Positions 1-6,759 of a DNA stretch of 8,089 nucleotides are shown here, piece by piece. The stretch comes from an uncultured Synechococcus sp. (GTDB taxonomy: Bacteria; Cyanobacteriota; Cyanobacteriia; PCC-6307; Cyanobiaceae). Every line of letters starts with the position of its first letter. Positions within the stretch are counted from its first letter, which is position 1. The stretch is taken from contig CAJWIC010000055.1 in the NCBI GenBank assembly GCA_913040905.1, positions 1 to 8,089 on the forward strand, written 5' to 3'. The position numbers and the translations under genes are program-made. The notes beneath the pieces were generated by a model. That model ran no database searches. It was given only the letters and a program-made list of their open reading frames with translations, and was not told the origin of the DNA.

Positions 1-52
<52 letters not shown>

Positions 53-64
53 GAGCACCCCGAA

Positions 65-70
65 ATCATA
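65..70 (-). promoter_or_regulatory. Probable -10 element of the tRNA-fMet gene
   Basis: On the minus strand the hexamer is TATGAT, one mismatch from TATAAT, and it ends 12 bases before the first base of the tRNA. That would give a transcript leader of roughly five bases. No good -35 hexamer is present at 17-18 bases spacing. The call therefore rests on the -10 sequence and its position. Confidence 0.4.
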
Positions 71-77
71 CAGGTCG

Positions 78-91
78 GTGTCGCCCGACAC
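78..91. repeat. Small inverted repeat between asparaginase and tRNA-fMet
   Basis: GTGTC and GACAC flank a 4-base centre, which would make a short GC-rich hairpin starting about 10 bases after the asparaginase stop codon. No T-run follows it on the minus strand, so it is not a convincing intrinsic terminator. It could slow or stabilise the 3' end of the asparaginase message, or be chance. It lies just upstream of the candidate -10 element of the tRNA gene. Confidence 0.3.
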
Positions 92-100
92 AGGAAGACT

Positions 101-1078
101 TCAACTTTGCTGAAACGTCAAGGCCCCCTGCACCTCGAGATTGACGCCTGGGTTGACGATCAAGACCTGGTCCTCAAGCTCTTCGAGTCCAAGGGGCGTC
201 AACCACTCCAGCTGCCGCAGAAGGTGCAGGGCGACGGCCTGTTTGGCACGACGGGAGCCGTCCTCCACCTTGATGGCAACCCCGAGCCCCTCTCCGACGC
301 GGCTCAGGCATTGGATCCCCTCTGCACCACCTTTTGACAGCACCTGGCCATGGCTGCGGCGCATCAGCTCCGTATCGAACCGACCGTCGCCTGCCACCAA
401 CTCCGGATGGGCCAGCATCGCCCGGCTGATCTGCTCCAGTTCGGCGTGGTTTGAAGCACCGAGATGGGCATAAAGCAACGCCATCTGGGCCAACTGCAGC
501 CGCAATGTCGGAGCACCACAGTCATCCCGGGAGGCCACCAGCTCCGCAGGAGGAAGCCCAAGCAGCTCAGCGACACGACGATTGATCTCCACCTGAAGGG
601 GATGATCGCTTTGGAGGTAGGTGTCCAATGGCCAGGCCATCTTCCGACTGGTGGCCAGGAACGCCGCATGCTTTCCAGAGCAGTTGTGCTGCAAGGGGCT
701 TTCTGCCCCTGAAGGCACAGGGCACTGCAGATGACTGGCCTCCAGTTCGCCTTTCCAGAGCAGTTTGAACGCTTCCCTGGCATGGGCGTGACTACCCGAA
801 TGGGATGCACAGCTGATGGCCAGACCGCGATCACCCACATCCATCGCTGCCGCAGCGCCACTGCTGAGGAACGGCAGCGCTTGAAACGGTTTCAACGCTG
901 AACGGATGAAGGTTTCCAGGCCGGCCTCGCCCGCCGACATCAACACTCGGCCCCGGCCATCGCAGACAACCGCGTGAACCCGATGGACGGATTCGGCAAT
1001 GCAACCCCGTTTCAAGGTGACCTCCAGCGGCTGCGTGCCGGAGCGGGAGGTGCCGCTGAATCCTGAGGAAAGGCTCAT
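101..1078 (-). CDS. L-asparaginase, rhizobial-type (asparaginase II family, PF06089)
   Basis: This 325-residue cytosolic enzyme should hydrolyse L-asparagine to aspartate and ammonium. It belongs to the family of Rhizobium etli AnsA, which is unrelated in fold to the E. coli asparaginases and resembles serine beta-lactamases. The family motifs are all present in order: RSALKPFQ (S60, K63), SCASHSG (S92), NCSGKH (C133, K136), DDCGAP (D186, C187) and SKGGAEG (K249). By alignment from memory these match the R. etli Ser-Lys pairs and the cysteine/lysine metal site. No signal peptide or membrane segment is seen. The ATG is supported by the N-terminal stretch LEVTLKRGCIAESVHRVHAVV, which fits the family start, although no clear Shine-Dalgarno sequence precedes it. 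The gene begins 18 bases after CGLD27 and is probably the last protein gene of that operon. Length is normal and no disruption is seen. Confidence 0.9.
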   Translation of the reverse strand: MSLSSGFSGTSRSGTQPLEVTLKRGCIAESVHRVHAVVCDGRGRVLMSAGEAGLETFIRSALKPFQALPFLSSGAAAAMDVGDRGLAISCASHSGSHAHAREAFKLLWKGELEASHLQCPVPSGAESPLQHNCSGKHAAFLATSRKMAWPLDTYLQSDHPLQVEINRRVAELLGLPPAELVASRDDCGAPTLRLQLAQMALLYAHLGASNHAELEQISRAMLAHPELVAGDGRFDTELMRRSHGQVLSKGGAEGIQCLSRVGEGLGVAIKVEDGSRRAKQAVALHLLRQLEWLTPLGLEELEDQVLIVNPGVNLEVQGALTFQQS

Positions 1079-1096
1079 TTCCGTCGCAGGAGGATT

Positions 1097-1591
1097 TCAG
1101 AGAGCCTGACAGAGGCTTGCACCACCCAGCATCAGCCCAGCAGCCATGGCCATGGCCCGACCCAACCGGCTCAGAATCGGTCGCACCTCGTGACGCGCGA
1201 CCAGAAGATCCCGCGTCCGCCACGACAGGGGCTTTTCCCAGGTCTGTCCGTCGTACCAGCCGGATTCCTCGTAATCCACGCATTCAGCCAGCAACCTTTT
1301 CATCACGTAGGTCCATCCCAACCATTGCCGCACGAGGAGCAGCAAAGGGAGAACTAGGGCTGCAACGGCCCCTGCCACAACAAGTCGAGCAGGGTCAGCT
1401 TTCAACGCCCAGCTTCCACTGGCAACCAGGATGCAGATCGGGAGCATCAGCAGCCAACTGATCAGCAGACAACGCTTCAGTGAAGACACCTCTCCAGTTG
1501 GCCAGCGGAAGAACCAGGACTGGCAGAGCTGCTGGAATTCCTCAAGCGGTCTCTGCTCCGGCGGGACGGGGCAGGACACGAGCTCATCCAT
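1097..1591 (-). CDS. CGLD27 family membrane protein (DUF1230)
   Basis: This is a 164-residue protein of the CGLD27 family, named for its conservation in the green lineage and diatoms and also common in cyanobacteria. Plant and algal members respond to iron deficiency and have been linked to photoprotection, but the molecular function is unknown. The diagnostic N-terminus is CPVPPEQRPLEEFQQL (residues 7-22), followed by SWFFRWPT (25-32). Two hydrophobic spans are clear at about 41-62 and 69-90. A weaker one lies near 146-163. Between them is a conserved-looking cytosolic or stromal loop with WYDGQTWEKP (112-121). The start ATG lies 5 bases after the rsfS stop, which suggests translational coupling, and no strong Shine-Dalgarno is visible. 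A thylakoid or plasma membrane location is inferred from the hydrophobic spans. Confidence 0.85.
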   Translation of the reverse strand: MDELVSCPVPPEQRPLEEFQQLCQSWFFRWPTGEVSSLKRCLLISWLLMLPICILVASGSWALKADPARLVVAGAVAALVLPLLLLVRQWLGWTYVMKRLLAECVDYEESGWYDGQTWEKPLSWRTRDLLVARHEVRPILSRLGRAMAMAAGLMLGGASLCQAL

Positions 1592-1596
1592 GCCGA

Positions 1597-1959
1597 TCAG
1601 CCCACTGTGGGCGACGGTAGGAAAGTCCTGGTCTCACCGTGGCTCCAGAAAGCCTCGAGATCGTAATAACCGCGTTCATCGGGCATCAGCACATGAACGA
1701 TCAGCTCGCCGTAATCCAGCAGCGCCCAACGACCTTCATGCACACCTTCTTTGCGGAGCGGCAGACGCTCGGCCTCGGTTTCCAGCCGATCTTCAACGGA
1801 TCGCGCAATCGCTCGCACCTGCACATCCGATTGACCGCCAGCGATCACCATCCAGTCCGCCAGGCTTGACACCTCGTCCACCCGGATCAGACGGATGTCC
1901 GTTGCCTTTCGGTCATCACAGGCCTCTGCAGCCAGATCAGCCAGTTGCTGACTATCCAT
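1597..1959 (-). CDS. rsfS: Ribosome silencing factor RsfS (Iojap/YbeB family)
   Basis: RsfS binds protein uL14 on the large ribosomal subunit and blocks joining with the 30S subunit, so it damps translation when nutrients are short. Chloroplast Iojap and mitochondrial MALSU1 are relatives. The 120-residue product has the usual length and landmarks: ADWMVIAGGQSDVQVRAIARS (34-54), EGRWALLDYGELIVHVL (75-91) and the ending RGYYDLEAFW (96-105). I place the start at the ATG at 1959, where the family N-terminus begins. This ATG overlaps the end of the DUF3318 gene by 8 bases. An in-frame GTG four codons upstream (1971) is a possible alternative. A longer frame starting at 2031 would add 24 arginine- and proline-rich residues unlike the family, so I reject it. 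Translation is probably coupled to DUF3318 upstream and to CGLD27 five bases downstream. Confidence 0.93.
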   Translation of the reverse strand: MDSQQLADLAAEACDDRKATDIRLIRVDEVSSLADWMVIAGGQSDVQVRAIARSVEDRLETEAERLPLRKEGVHEGRWALLDYGELIVHVLMPDERGYYDLEAFWSHGETRTFLPSPTVG

Positions 1960-2587
1960 AAACGTTCTCACTGGTGACGGAGCTACGGGAGCCCTCCTGC
2001 TGGGCCATCTCTGCCCTGGCCTTGCTTGCACTCTTGCGCAGCGCCTCCAGACGGTCTTCGTAGTAACTCCTCCGCTTCTTCTTGCGGGTCTGCTCCACCA
2101 GCTCCTTCAGAGCTCCACCAAGGCTGCGGTAAGCATTGGGCACGCTGTAACCGAACCTGCAGGCCAGATCGATGGCACGTTCATCGGCGCTGATGGCGTC
2201 CTGCAGGCGCTTTTCCGAGTTGTTTTTCAGATAAAGCCGATAGCCAGCAAAACCTGACAGTCCCAGGGCCATCATCAGGAGGAGGCCATCCTGAACCCAC
2301 AGTTCACCGATGGCACCGCCGAGGCCGATCGCAAGAGCCGCCATCTCCCAGCCGTCGCGCGGAATCGTGTCGTTCTGGATGCGACCGACTTCATGCCAGA
2401 ACAGCAGGTTGCGGTGATCCAACGCCATGGCATCCCAGGCATCGAGATCAACCTGAATCTCCACCTCATCTCGACCGATTTCCTCGAGCGTGATTAAGGG
2501 TGGGTCGACTGCTGCTGCAGTTTCCACAAACACCCAGCTCTGCATTTCCGGCGGCAGCAACCCCTTCAGGCGCTGGAGCTCACTCAT
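1952..2587 (-). CDS. DUF3318 family putative membrane protein
   Basis: I recognise this 211-residue protein as a cyanobacterial DUF3318 member of unknown function. The N-terminal third is soluble and acidic (about residues 1-60). It is followed by LLFWHEVGRIQNDTIPRDGWE (61-81). Two hydrophobic spans at about 82-97 and 101-119 could form a membrane hairpin. The C-terminal part (121-200) is charged and helical in character, with a basic stretch KKKRR at 169-173. The HE pair at 65-66 is not an HExxH zinc site, because residue 69 is arginine. The start ATG is preceded by GAGGAA about 11 bases upstream, a usable though distant Shine-Dalgarno. This is the first gene of the minus-strand cluster and its stop overlaps the rsfS start. 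The family call is from memory of the sequence pattern. Confidence 0.8.
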   Translation of the reverse strand: MSELQRLKGLLPPEMQSWVFVETAAAVDPPLITLEEIGRDEVEIQVDLDAWDAMALDHRNLLFWHEVGRIQNDTIPRDGWEMAALAIGLGGAIGELWVQDGLLLMMALGLSGFAGYRLYLKNNSEKRLQDAISADERAIDLACRFGYSVPNAYRSLGGALKELVEQTRKKKRRSYYEDRLEALRKSASKARAEMAQQEGSRSSVTSENVYG

Positions 2588-2682
2588 TGCAACCCAGATT
2601 CCTCATGGACCAACCGTAGCGAGGCCAGGTGCCGTCGCAGTCGCATGAGAGGCTGTGAACGTTTGGCCTGAAGCGTCTGCCC
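2588..2682. promoter_or_regulatory. Divergent intergenic region between DUF3318 and carB
   Basis: This 95-base spacer must hold promoters for both the minus-strand cluster and carB. On the minus strand, TACGGT (2613-2618) fits a loose TAnnnT -10 pattern and would give a leader of about 20 bases, but no matching -35 is evident. On the plus strand I find no convincing -10 element for carB and no strong Shine-Dalgarno before its ATG. I see no NtcA site (GTA-N8-TAC), arginine-repressor-like palindrome or attenuator hairpin with a T-run. Confidence 0.5.
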
Positions 2683-5600
2683 ATGCCTCGGAGGACCGAT
2701 CTGCGGCGCATCCTTCTGCTGGGCTCCGGTCCGATCGTCATCGGACAAGCCTGTGAATTTGACTATTCAGGCACCCAGGCCTGTAAGGCGCTGCGTTCCG
2801 AGGGTTACGAGGTCATCCTCGTGAACTCCAATCCGGCATCGATCATGACCGATCCGGAGATGGCGGATCGGACCTACATCGAGCCTCTGACTCCGGAGGT
2901 GGTCACCCGGGTGATCGAACGGGAACGTCCTGATGCGTTGCTGCCCACCATGGGGGGGCAGACCGCTCTGAACCTTGCGGTCACCCTGGCCGAAAACGGC
3001 ACGCTCGAGCGTTGTGGCGTTGAGCTGATCGGCGCCGATCTTCAGGCCATTCAAAAAGCTGAAGACCGTCTGCTGTTCAAGCAGGCAATGGAACGGATTG
3101 GGGTGCAGGTCTGCCCATCCGGCATCGCTTCAACCCTGGAGGAAGCTGAAGCCGTCGGGGCTGCCATCGGCAGCTTTCCGAGAATCATCCGACCGGCCTT
3201 CACCCTGGGCGGCAGTGGAGGGGGAATCGCGTACAACCCGGAGGAATACGCCGCCATCTGCAAAAGCGGACTGGAAGCCAGTCCGGTCTCCCAGATCCTG
3301 ATTGAACAGTCGCTGCTGGGCTGGAAGGAATTTGAACTGGAGGTGATGCGCGATCAGGCGGACAACGTCGTGATTGTCTGCAGCATCGAGAATCTGGATC
3401 CGATGGGCGTCCACACGGGCGACTCCATCACCGTGGCTCCTGCCCAGACGCTGACGGATCGGGAATATCAGCGACTGCGCGACCAATCGATTGCGATCAT
3501 CCGCGAAATCGGTGTGGCTACCGGAGGCAGCAACATCCAGTTCGCCATCAACCCTGACAACGGCGATGTGGTGGTGATCGAAATGAATCCAAGGGTGAGC
3601 CGTTCCTCGGCGTTGGCCAGCAAAGCCACCGGATTCCCGATCGCAAAGATCGCCGCTCGACTGGCCATCGGCTACACGCTCGACGAAATCCTCAACGACA
3701 TCACCGGCAAGACACCGGCCTGCTTCGAACCCACCATCGATTACGTGGTGACGAAGATCCCTCGCTTCGCCTTCGAAAAATTCAGGGGCAGCCCAGCCGT
3801 GCTCACCACATCGATGAAGTCGGTGGGAGAAGCCATGGCCATCGGCCGCAGCTTCGAGGAATCCTTCCAGAAAGCGATGCGTTCCCTGGAAACCGGTTAC
3901 GCCGGCTGGGGTGGAGACAGACCGGAACCGGAACTCACTGAAGCGGAACTCGATCGACTGCTGCGCACCCCGTCACCGGAGCGCATTCTCTGTGTCCGCA
4001 GCGCCATGCTGCGGGGGCGAACCGATGCTGAGATTCACCGAATCAGCAGGATTGATCCCTGGTTCCTGGCCAAACTGCGTCGCATCGTCGACGCTGAGCA
4101 GCGGCTGCTGTGCGGCCGGCAACTGAACGACCTTTCCGCAACCGAGCTGCTCGAGCTCAAGCAACTCGGCTTCTCGGACCGCCAGATCGCCTGGCAAACC
4201 ACAAGCGATGAATTGCGTGTGCGGCGCCATCGCCATGGCCTGGGGGTCCGCGCCGTGTTCAAGACCGTCGACACCTGTGCTGCCGAATTCGCCTCCACCA
4301 CGCCGTATCACTACTCCACCTACGAGCGGCCCATCCAACAGCTGACCAGCGACGGGAGCCTCTTAACCCTTGTCCCCGAAAACGAGGTGACCCGCAAGAA
4401 CAGCGGACGCAAGGTGATGATTCTTGGTGGCGGGCCCAACCGCATTGGCCAGGGAATTGAATTCGACTACTGCTGCTGCCATGCCTCCTTTGCCGCCCAG
4501 GACGCCGGCATCACATCGGTGATGGTCAACAGCAACCCCGAGACCGTTTCCACGGACTACGACACCAGTGACAGCCTCTATTTCGAGCCCCTCACCCTCG
4601 AGGATGTCCTCAATGTGATTGAGGCGGAGCAACCGGATGGCGTGGTGGTCCAGTTCGGGGGGCAGACCCCTCTGAAACTGGCGATTCCTCTGCTGAACTG
4701 GCTCAACTCTGAGGAAGGTCGCGCCACAGGGACTCGGATCTGGGGTACGTCACCGGAGTCGATCGACCGCGCCGAAGACCGCGAGCAGTTCGAAGCGATC
4801 CTGAACCAACTGGACATTCGCCAGCCCAGGCATGGTCTTGCCCGCAGTGAGGCGGAAGCCCGGGATGTCGCGGCCCGCGTGGGCTACCCAGTGGTGGTCC
4901 GCCCGTCCTATGTGCTGGGCGGTCGCGCCATGGAGGTGGTCTTCGACGAGCAGGAGCTGAATCGCTACATGTTGGAGGCCGTTCAGGTGGAACCTGACCA
5001 TCCGGTGCTGATCGACCAGTACCTGGAGAATGCGGTTGAGGTGGACGTTGATGCGCTCTGCGACAACGAGGGCAACGTGGTGATCGGCGGCCTGATGGAA
5101 CACATTGAACCGGCGGGCATCCACTCCGGTGATTCCGCCTGCTGCCTTCCCGCCGTTTCTCTCGGTCAGGGCGCCCTGGACACGATCCGGGAGTGGAGCC
5201 GGGGACTTGCCCTCGCGCTGAACGTGCAGGGGCTGATCAACCTCCAGTTCGCCGTTCAACAGAACGCTGAAGGAGAGGAAATCGTTTACATCATCGAGGC
5301 CAACCCGCGGGCGTCCCGCACGGTGCCGTTCGTGGCCAAGGCCACCGGTCAGCCACTGGCCCGCATCGCGACCAGGTTGATGGCAGGGGAGACGCTGCAA
5401 CAGGTTGGCTTAACAACAGAACCTCAGCCACCGCTGCAGACGATCAAGGAAGCCGTCCTGCCATTCCGGCGCTTCCCAGGTGCGGACACGGTGCTGGGCC
5501 CGGAAATGCGATCCACAGGCGAAGTGATGGGTTCGGCCGACAGCTTCGGGATGGCTTACGCCAAAGCGGAACTGGGGGCCGGTGAAGCACTACCCACCTC

Positions 5601-6006
5601 AGGCACAGTGTTTCTGTCGACCCACAACCGCGACAAACCCGCTCTGGTTCCTGTGGCTGAACGCCTGGCCCAGCAGGGCTTCGCTCTGATCGCCACCACC
5701 GGCACCGCTGAGGTACTGACCAAGGCGGGACTCAAGGTGAACGCCGTGCTCAAGGTGCATGAGGGTCGCCCCAACATCGAGGACATGATCCGGTCCAACC
5801 AGGTGCAACTGGTGATCAACCCCCCCATCGGCCGCCAGGCCGCCCACGACGATAAATACCTGCGCAGGGCTGCTCTTGACTATGCCGTTCCAACGGTGAC
5901 AACCCTTGCCGGAGCTCGCGCGGCGGTGGAGGCCATCGCCACGCTTCAAAGTGAGCCCACCCTGAGCATCAACGCTCTGCAGGATGTCCATGACATTGTG
6001 CGGTGA
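2683..6006 (+). CDS. carB: Carbamoyl phosphate synthase large subunit
   Basis: CarB uses two ATP, bicarbonate and ammonia delivered by the glutaminase subunit CarA to make carbamoyl phosphate for arginine and pyrimidine synthesis in the cytosol. The 1107-residue product has the full architecture. The first ATP-grasp half (about 1-403) carries [17 protein letters not shown] (14-30), the glycine loop [10 protein letters not shown] (176-185) and E300/N302/R304 of IEMNPRVSR. The oligomerisation domain spans about 404-560. The second ATP-grasp half (about 576-968) carries [16 protein letters not shown] (582-597), [12 protein letters not shown] (740-751) and [10 protein letters not shown] (871-880). 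A C-terminal MGS-like allosteric domain follows (about 969-1107). The start MPRRTD aligns with E. coli MPKRTD. It is about 34 residues longer than the E. coli protein, partly from an insertion near 671-685. The allosteric loop reads NPPIG (1046-1050). carA is not in this window. Confidence 0.99.
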   Translation: MPRRTDLRRILLLGSGPIVIGQACEFDYSGTQACKALRSEGYEVILVNSNPASIMTDPEMADRTYIEPLTPEVVTRVIERERPDALLPTMGGQTALNLAVTLAENGTLERCGVELIGADLQAIQKAEDRLLFKQAMERIGVQVCPSGIASTLEEAEAVGAAIGSFPRIIRPAFTLGGSGGGIAYNPEEYAAICKSGLEASPVSQILIEQSLLGWKEFELEVMRDQADNVVIVCSIENLDPMGVHTGDSITVAPAQTLTDREYQRLRDQSIAIIREIGVATGGSNIQFAINPDNGDVVVIEMNPRVSRSSALASKATGFPIAKIAARLAIGYTLDEILNDITGKTPACFEPTIDYVVTKIPRFAFEKFRGSPAVLTTSMKSVGEAMAIGRSFEESFQKAMRSLETGYAGWGGDRPEPELTEAELDRLLRTPSPERILCVRSAMLRGRTDAEIHRISRIDPWFLAKLRRIVDAEQRLLCGRQLNDLSATELLELKQLGFSDRQIAWQTTSDELRVRRHRHGLGVRAVFKTVDTCAAEFASTTPYHYSTYERPIQQLTSDGSLLTLVPENEVTRKNSGRKVMILGGGPNRIGQGIEFDYCCCHASFAAQDAGITSVMVNSNPETVSTDYDTSDSLYFEPLTLEDVLNVIEAEQPDGVVVQFGGQTPLKLAIPLLNWLNSEEGRATGTRIWGTSPESIDRAEDREQFEAILNQLDIRQPRHGLARSEAEARDVAARVGYPVVVRPSYVLGGRAMEVVFDEQELNRYMLEAVQVEPDHPVLIDQYLENAVEVDVDALCDNEGNVVIGGLMEHIEPAGIHSGDSACCLPAVSLGQGALDTIREWSRGLALALNVQGLINLQFAVQQNAEGEEIVYIIEANPRASRTVPFVAKATGQPLARIATRLMAGETLQQVGLTTEPQPPLQTIKEAVLPFRRFPGADTVLGPEMRSTGEVMGSADSFGMAYAKAELGAGEALPTSGTVFLSTHNRDKPALVPVAERLAQQGFALIATTGTAEVLTKAGLKVNAVLKVHEGRPNIEDMIRSNQVQLVINPPIGRQAAHDDKYLRRAALDYAVPTVTTLAGARAAVEAIATLQSEPTLSINALQDVHDIVR

Positions 6007-6037
6007 TCAGTAGGGTTGCGTCAGCAGATTCAGTGTC

Positions 6038-6703
6038 TTGACCGCCTCCGCCCCCGTTCAAGTCGGCAGTGATCTCAGAGATGAGTTTCGCCGTGCTTAC
6101 GAGAACCGTTACACCTGGGATCCGGGATTTGCCGGTTATCGCGGCCGCTGCATCTGGCAGCAGGGGGATCAACGGGTTGAAGGCCATTTTGAAGTTGGCG
6201 CCGACCTCAAAGCCAAGGTCGAAGGTATCGACGATGCCGAAGTGCTGAAGGCTGTTCAGTCCCAGCTTTGGGAAGTCGCCATCCACCGCGTTCGCCGCAG
6301 CTTCGACCAGACCCACGGTGAGAACCATTTCACCGCTGGTGATACAGATGCCGTCGGAACCGAGGTCCTCGTCAGCGGCAAGGGAGAGGGTGATCGCTAC
6401 CGCATCAAGGATGACGTCGTCACGATGGTGCACCGGCACATTCACGGAACTGTCGTGACGATCTTCACCACCGCCGTCACCGACACCGGCGCCGGCTACC
6501 TCAGCCACACCTACACCAGTCAATACGCCGATCCGGCCACTGGTGAGGCAAAGGGCGGACGCAGCAGTTTCAAGGACACCTTCACACCATTGGCTGGTGA
6601 CGGTCCCTGGGTGTTGGCAGAGCGCGTGATCGACACAGAAGCCCATGGCGACACCCCCGCCGGAAGCCAGACGTTTCGTTTCGACGATCTGCAAGCCCTC
6701 TGA
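6038..6703 (+). CDS. DUF3386 family protein
   Basis: This 221-residue protein matches the cyanobacterial DUF3386 family, whose function is unknown. Landmarks are RRAYENRYTWDPGFAGYRG (18-36), then WEVAIHRVRRSF (78-89), a histidine cluster HRHIHG (132-137) and SHTYTSQYADPATGE (156-170). The C-terminal part has FKDTFTPL and WVLAERVID, consistent with a compact beta-rich soluble domain; this fold is my inference. There is no signal peptide or membrane span. The start is TTG at 6038. An in-frame TAG at 6011 closes the frame upstream, and there is no in-frame ATG or GTG between that stop and the conserved domain, so TTG is the best choice. No clear Shine-Dalgarno precedes it. It lies 31 bases after carB with no terminator between and may be cotranscribed with it. 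Confidence 0.83.
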   Translation: MTASAPVQVGSDLRDEFRRAYENRYTWDPGFAGYRGRCIWQQGDQRVEGHFEVGADLKAKVEGIDDAEVLKAVQSQLWEVAIHRVRRSFDQTHGENHFTAGDTDAVGTEVLVSGKGEGDRYRIKDDVVTMVHRHIHGTVVTIFTTAVTDTGAGYLSHTYTSQYADPATGEAKGGRSSFKDTFTPLAGDGPWVLAERVIDTEAHGDTPAGSQTFRFDDLQAL

Positions 6704-6759
6704 TTGGATTGCCGCAGCGGAACAGCTGTGACACCATCTCCAAAACGTTGGGTTAAGGA
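6704..6759 (+). other. Short intergenic spacer before the AGCS symporter gene
   Basis: This 56-base spacer contains an 8-base palindrome ACAGCTGT (6722-6729) and a weak potential stem pairing CAGC with GCTG (6717-6720 with 6725-6728 region). No T-run follows, so I do not call a terminator. No recognisable -35/-10 pair is present. The symporter could be read through from DUF3386 or have a promoter I cannot recognise. Confidence 0.35.

Noticed and set aside
831..1283. Open frame of 150 codons on the minus strand spanning the asparaginase/CGLD27 junction
   Set aside because: It overlaps two well-supported genes on the same strand in another frame and shows no family resemblance.
1431..1961. Open frame of 176 codons on the plus strand across CGLD27 and rsfS
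   Set aside because: It is antisense to two recognised genes, and its product is proline-, arginine- and serine-rich without motifs.
4750..5400. Open frame of 216 codons on the minus strand inside carB
   Set aside because: It is antisense to the second ATP-grasp domain of CarB and is rich in histidine, arginine and glycine, with no recognisable motif. Long reverse frames are expected in GC-rich coding DNA.
5821..5826. Run of six C bases in carB as a possible frameshift or programmed slippage site
   Set aside because: The carB frame continues uninterrupted with good family similarity on both sides, so there is no sign of a shift or sequencing error.
2683..6006. Internal duplication of carB as a repeat or gene fusion of interest
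   Set aside because: The two similar ATP-grasp halves are the standard architecture of all CarB proteins.
6723..6740. TGTGACACC in the spacer before the symporter as a CRP-type operator
   Set aside because: Only one half-site (TGTGA) is present. The matching TCACA at the right spacing is missing.
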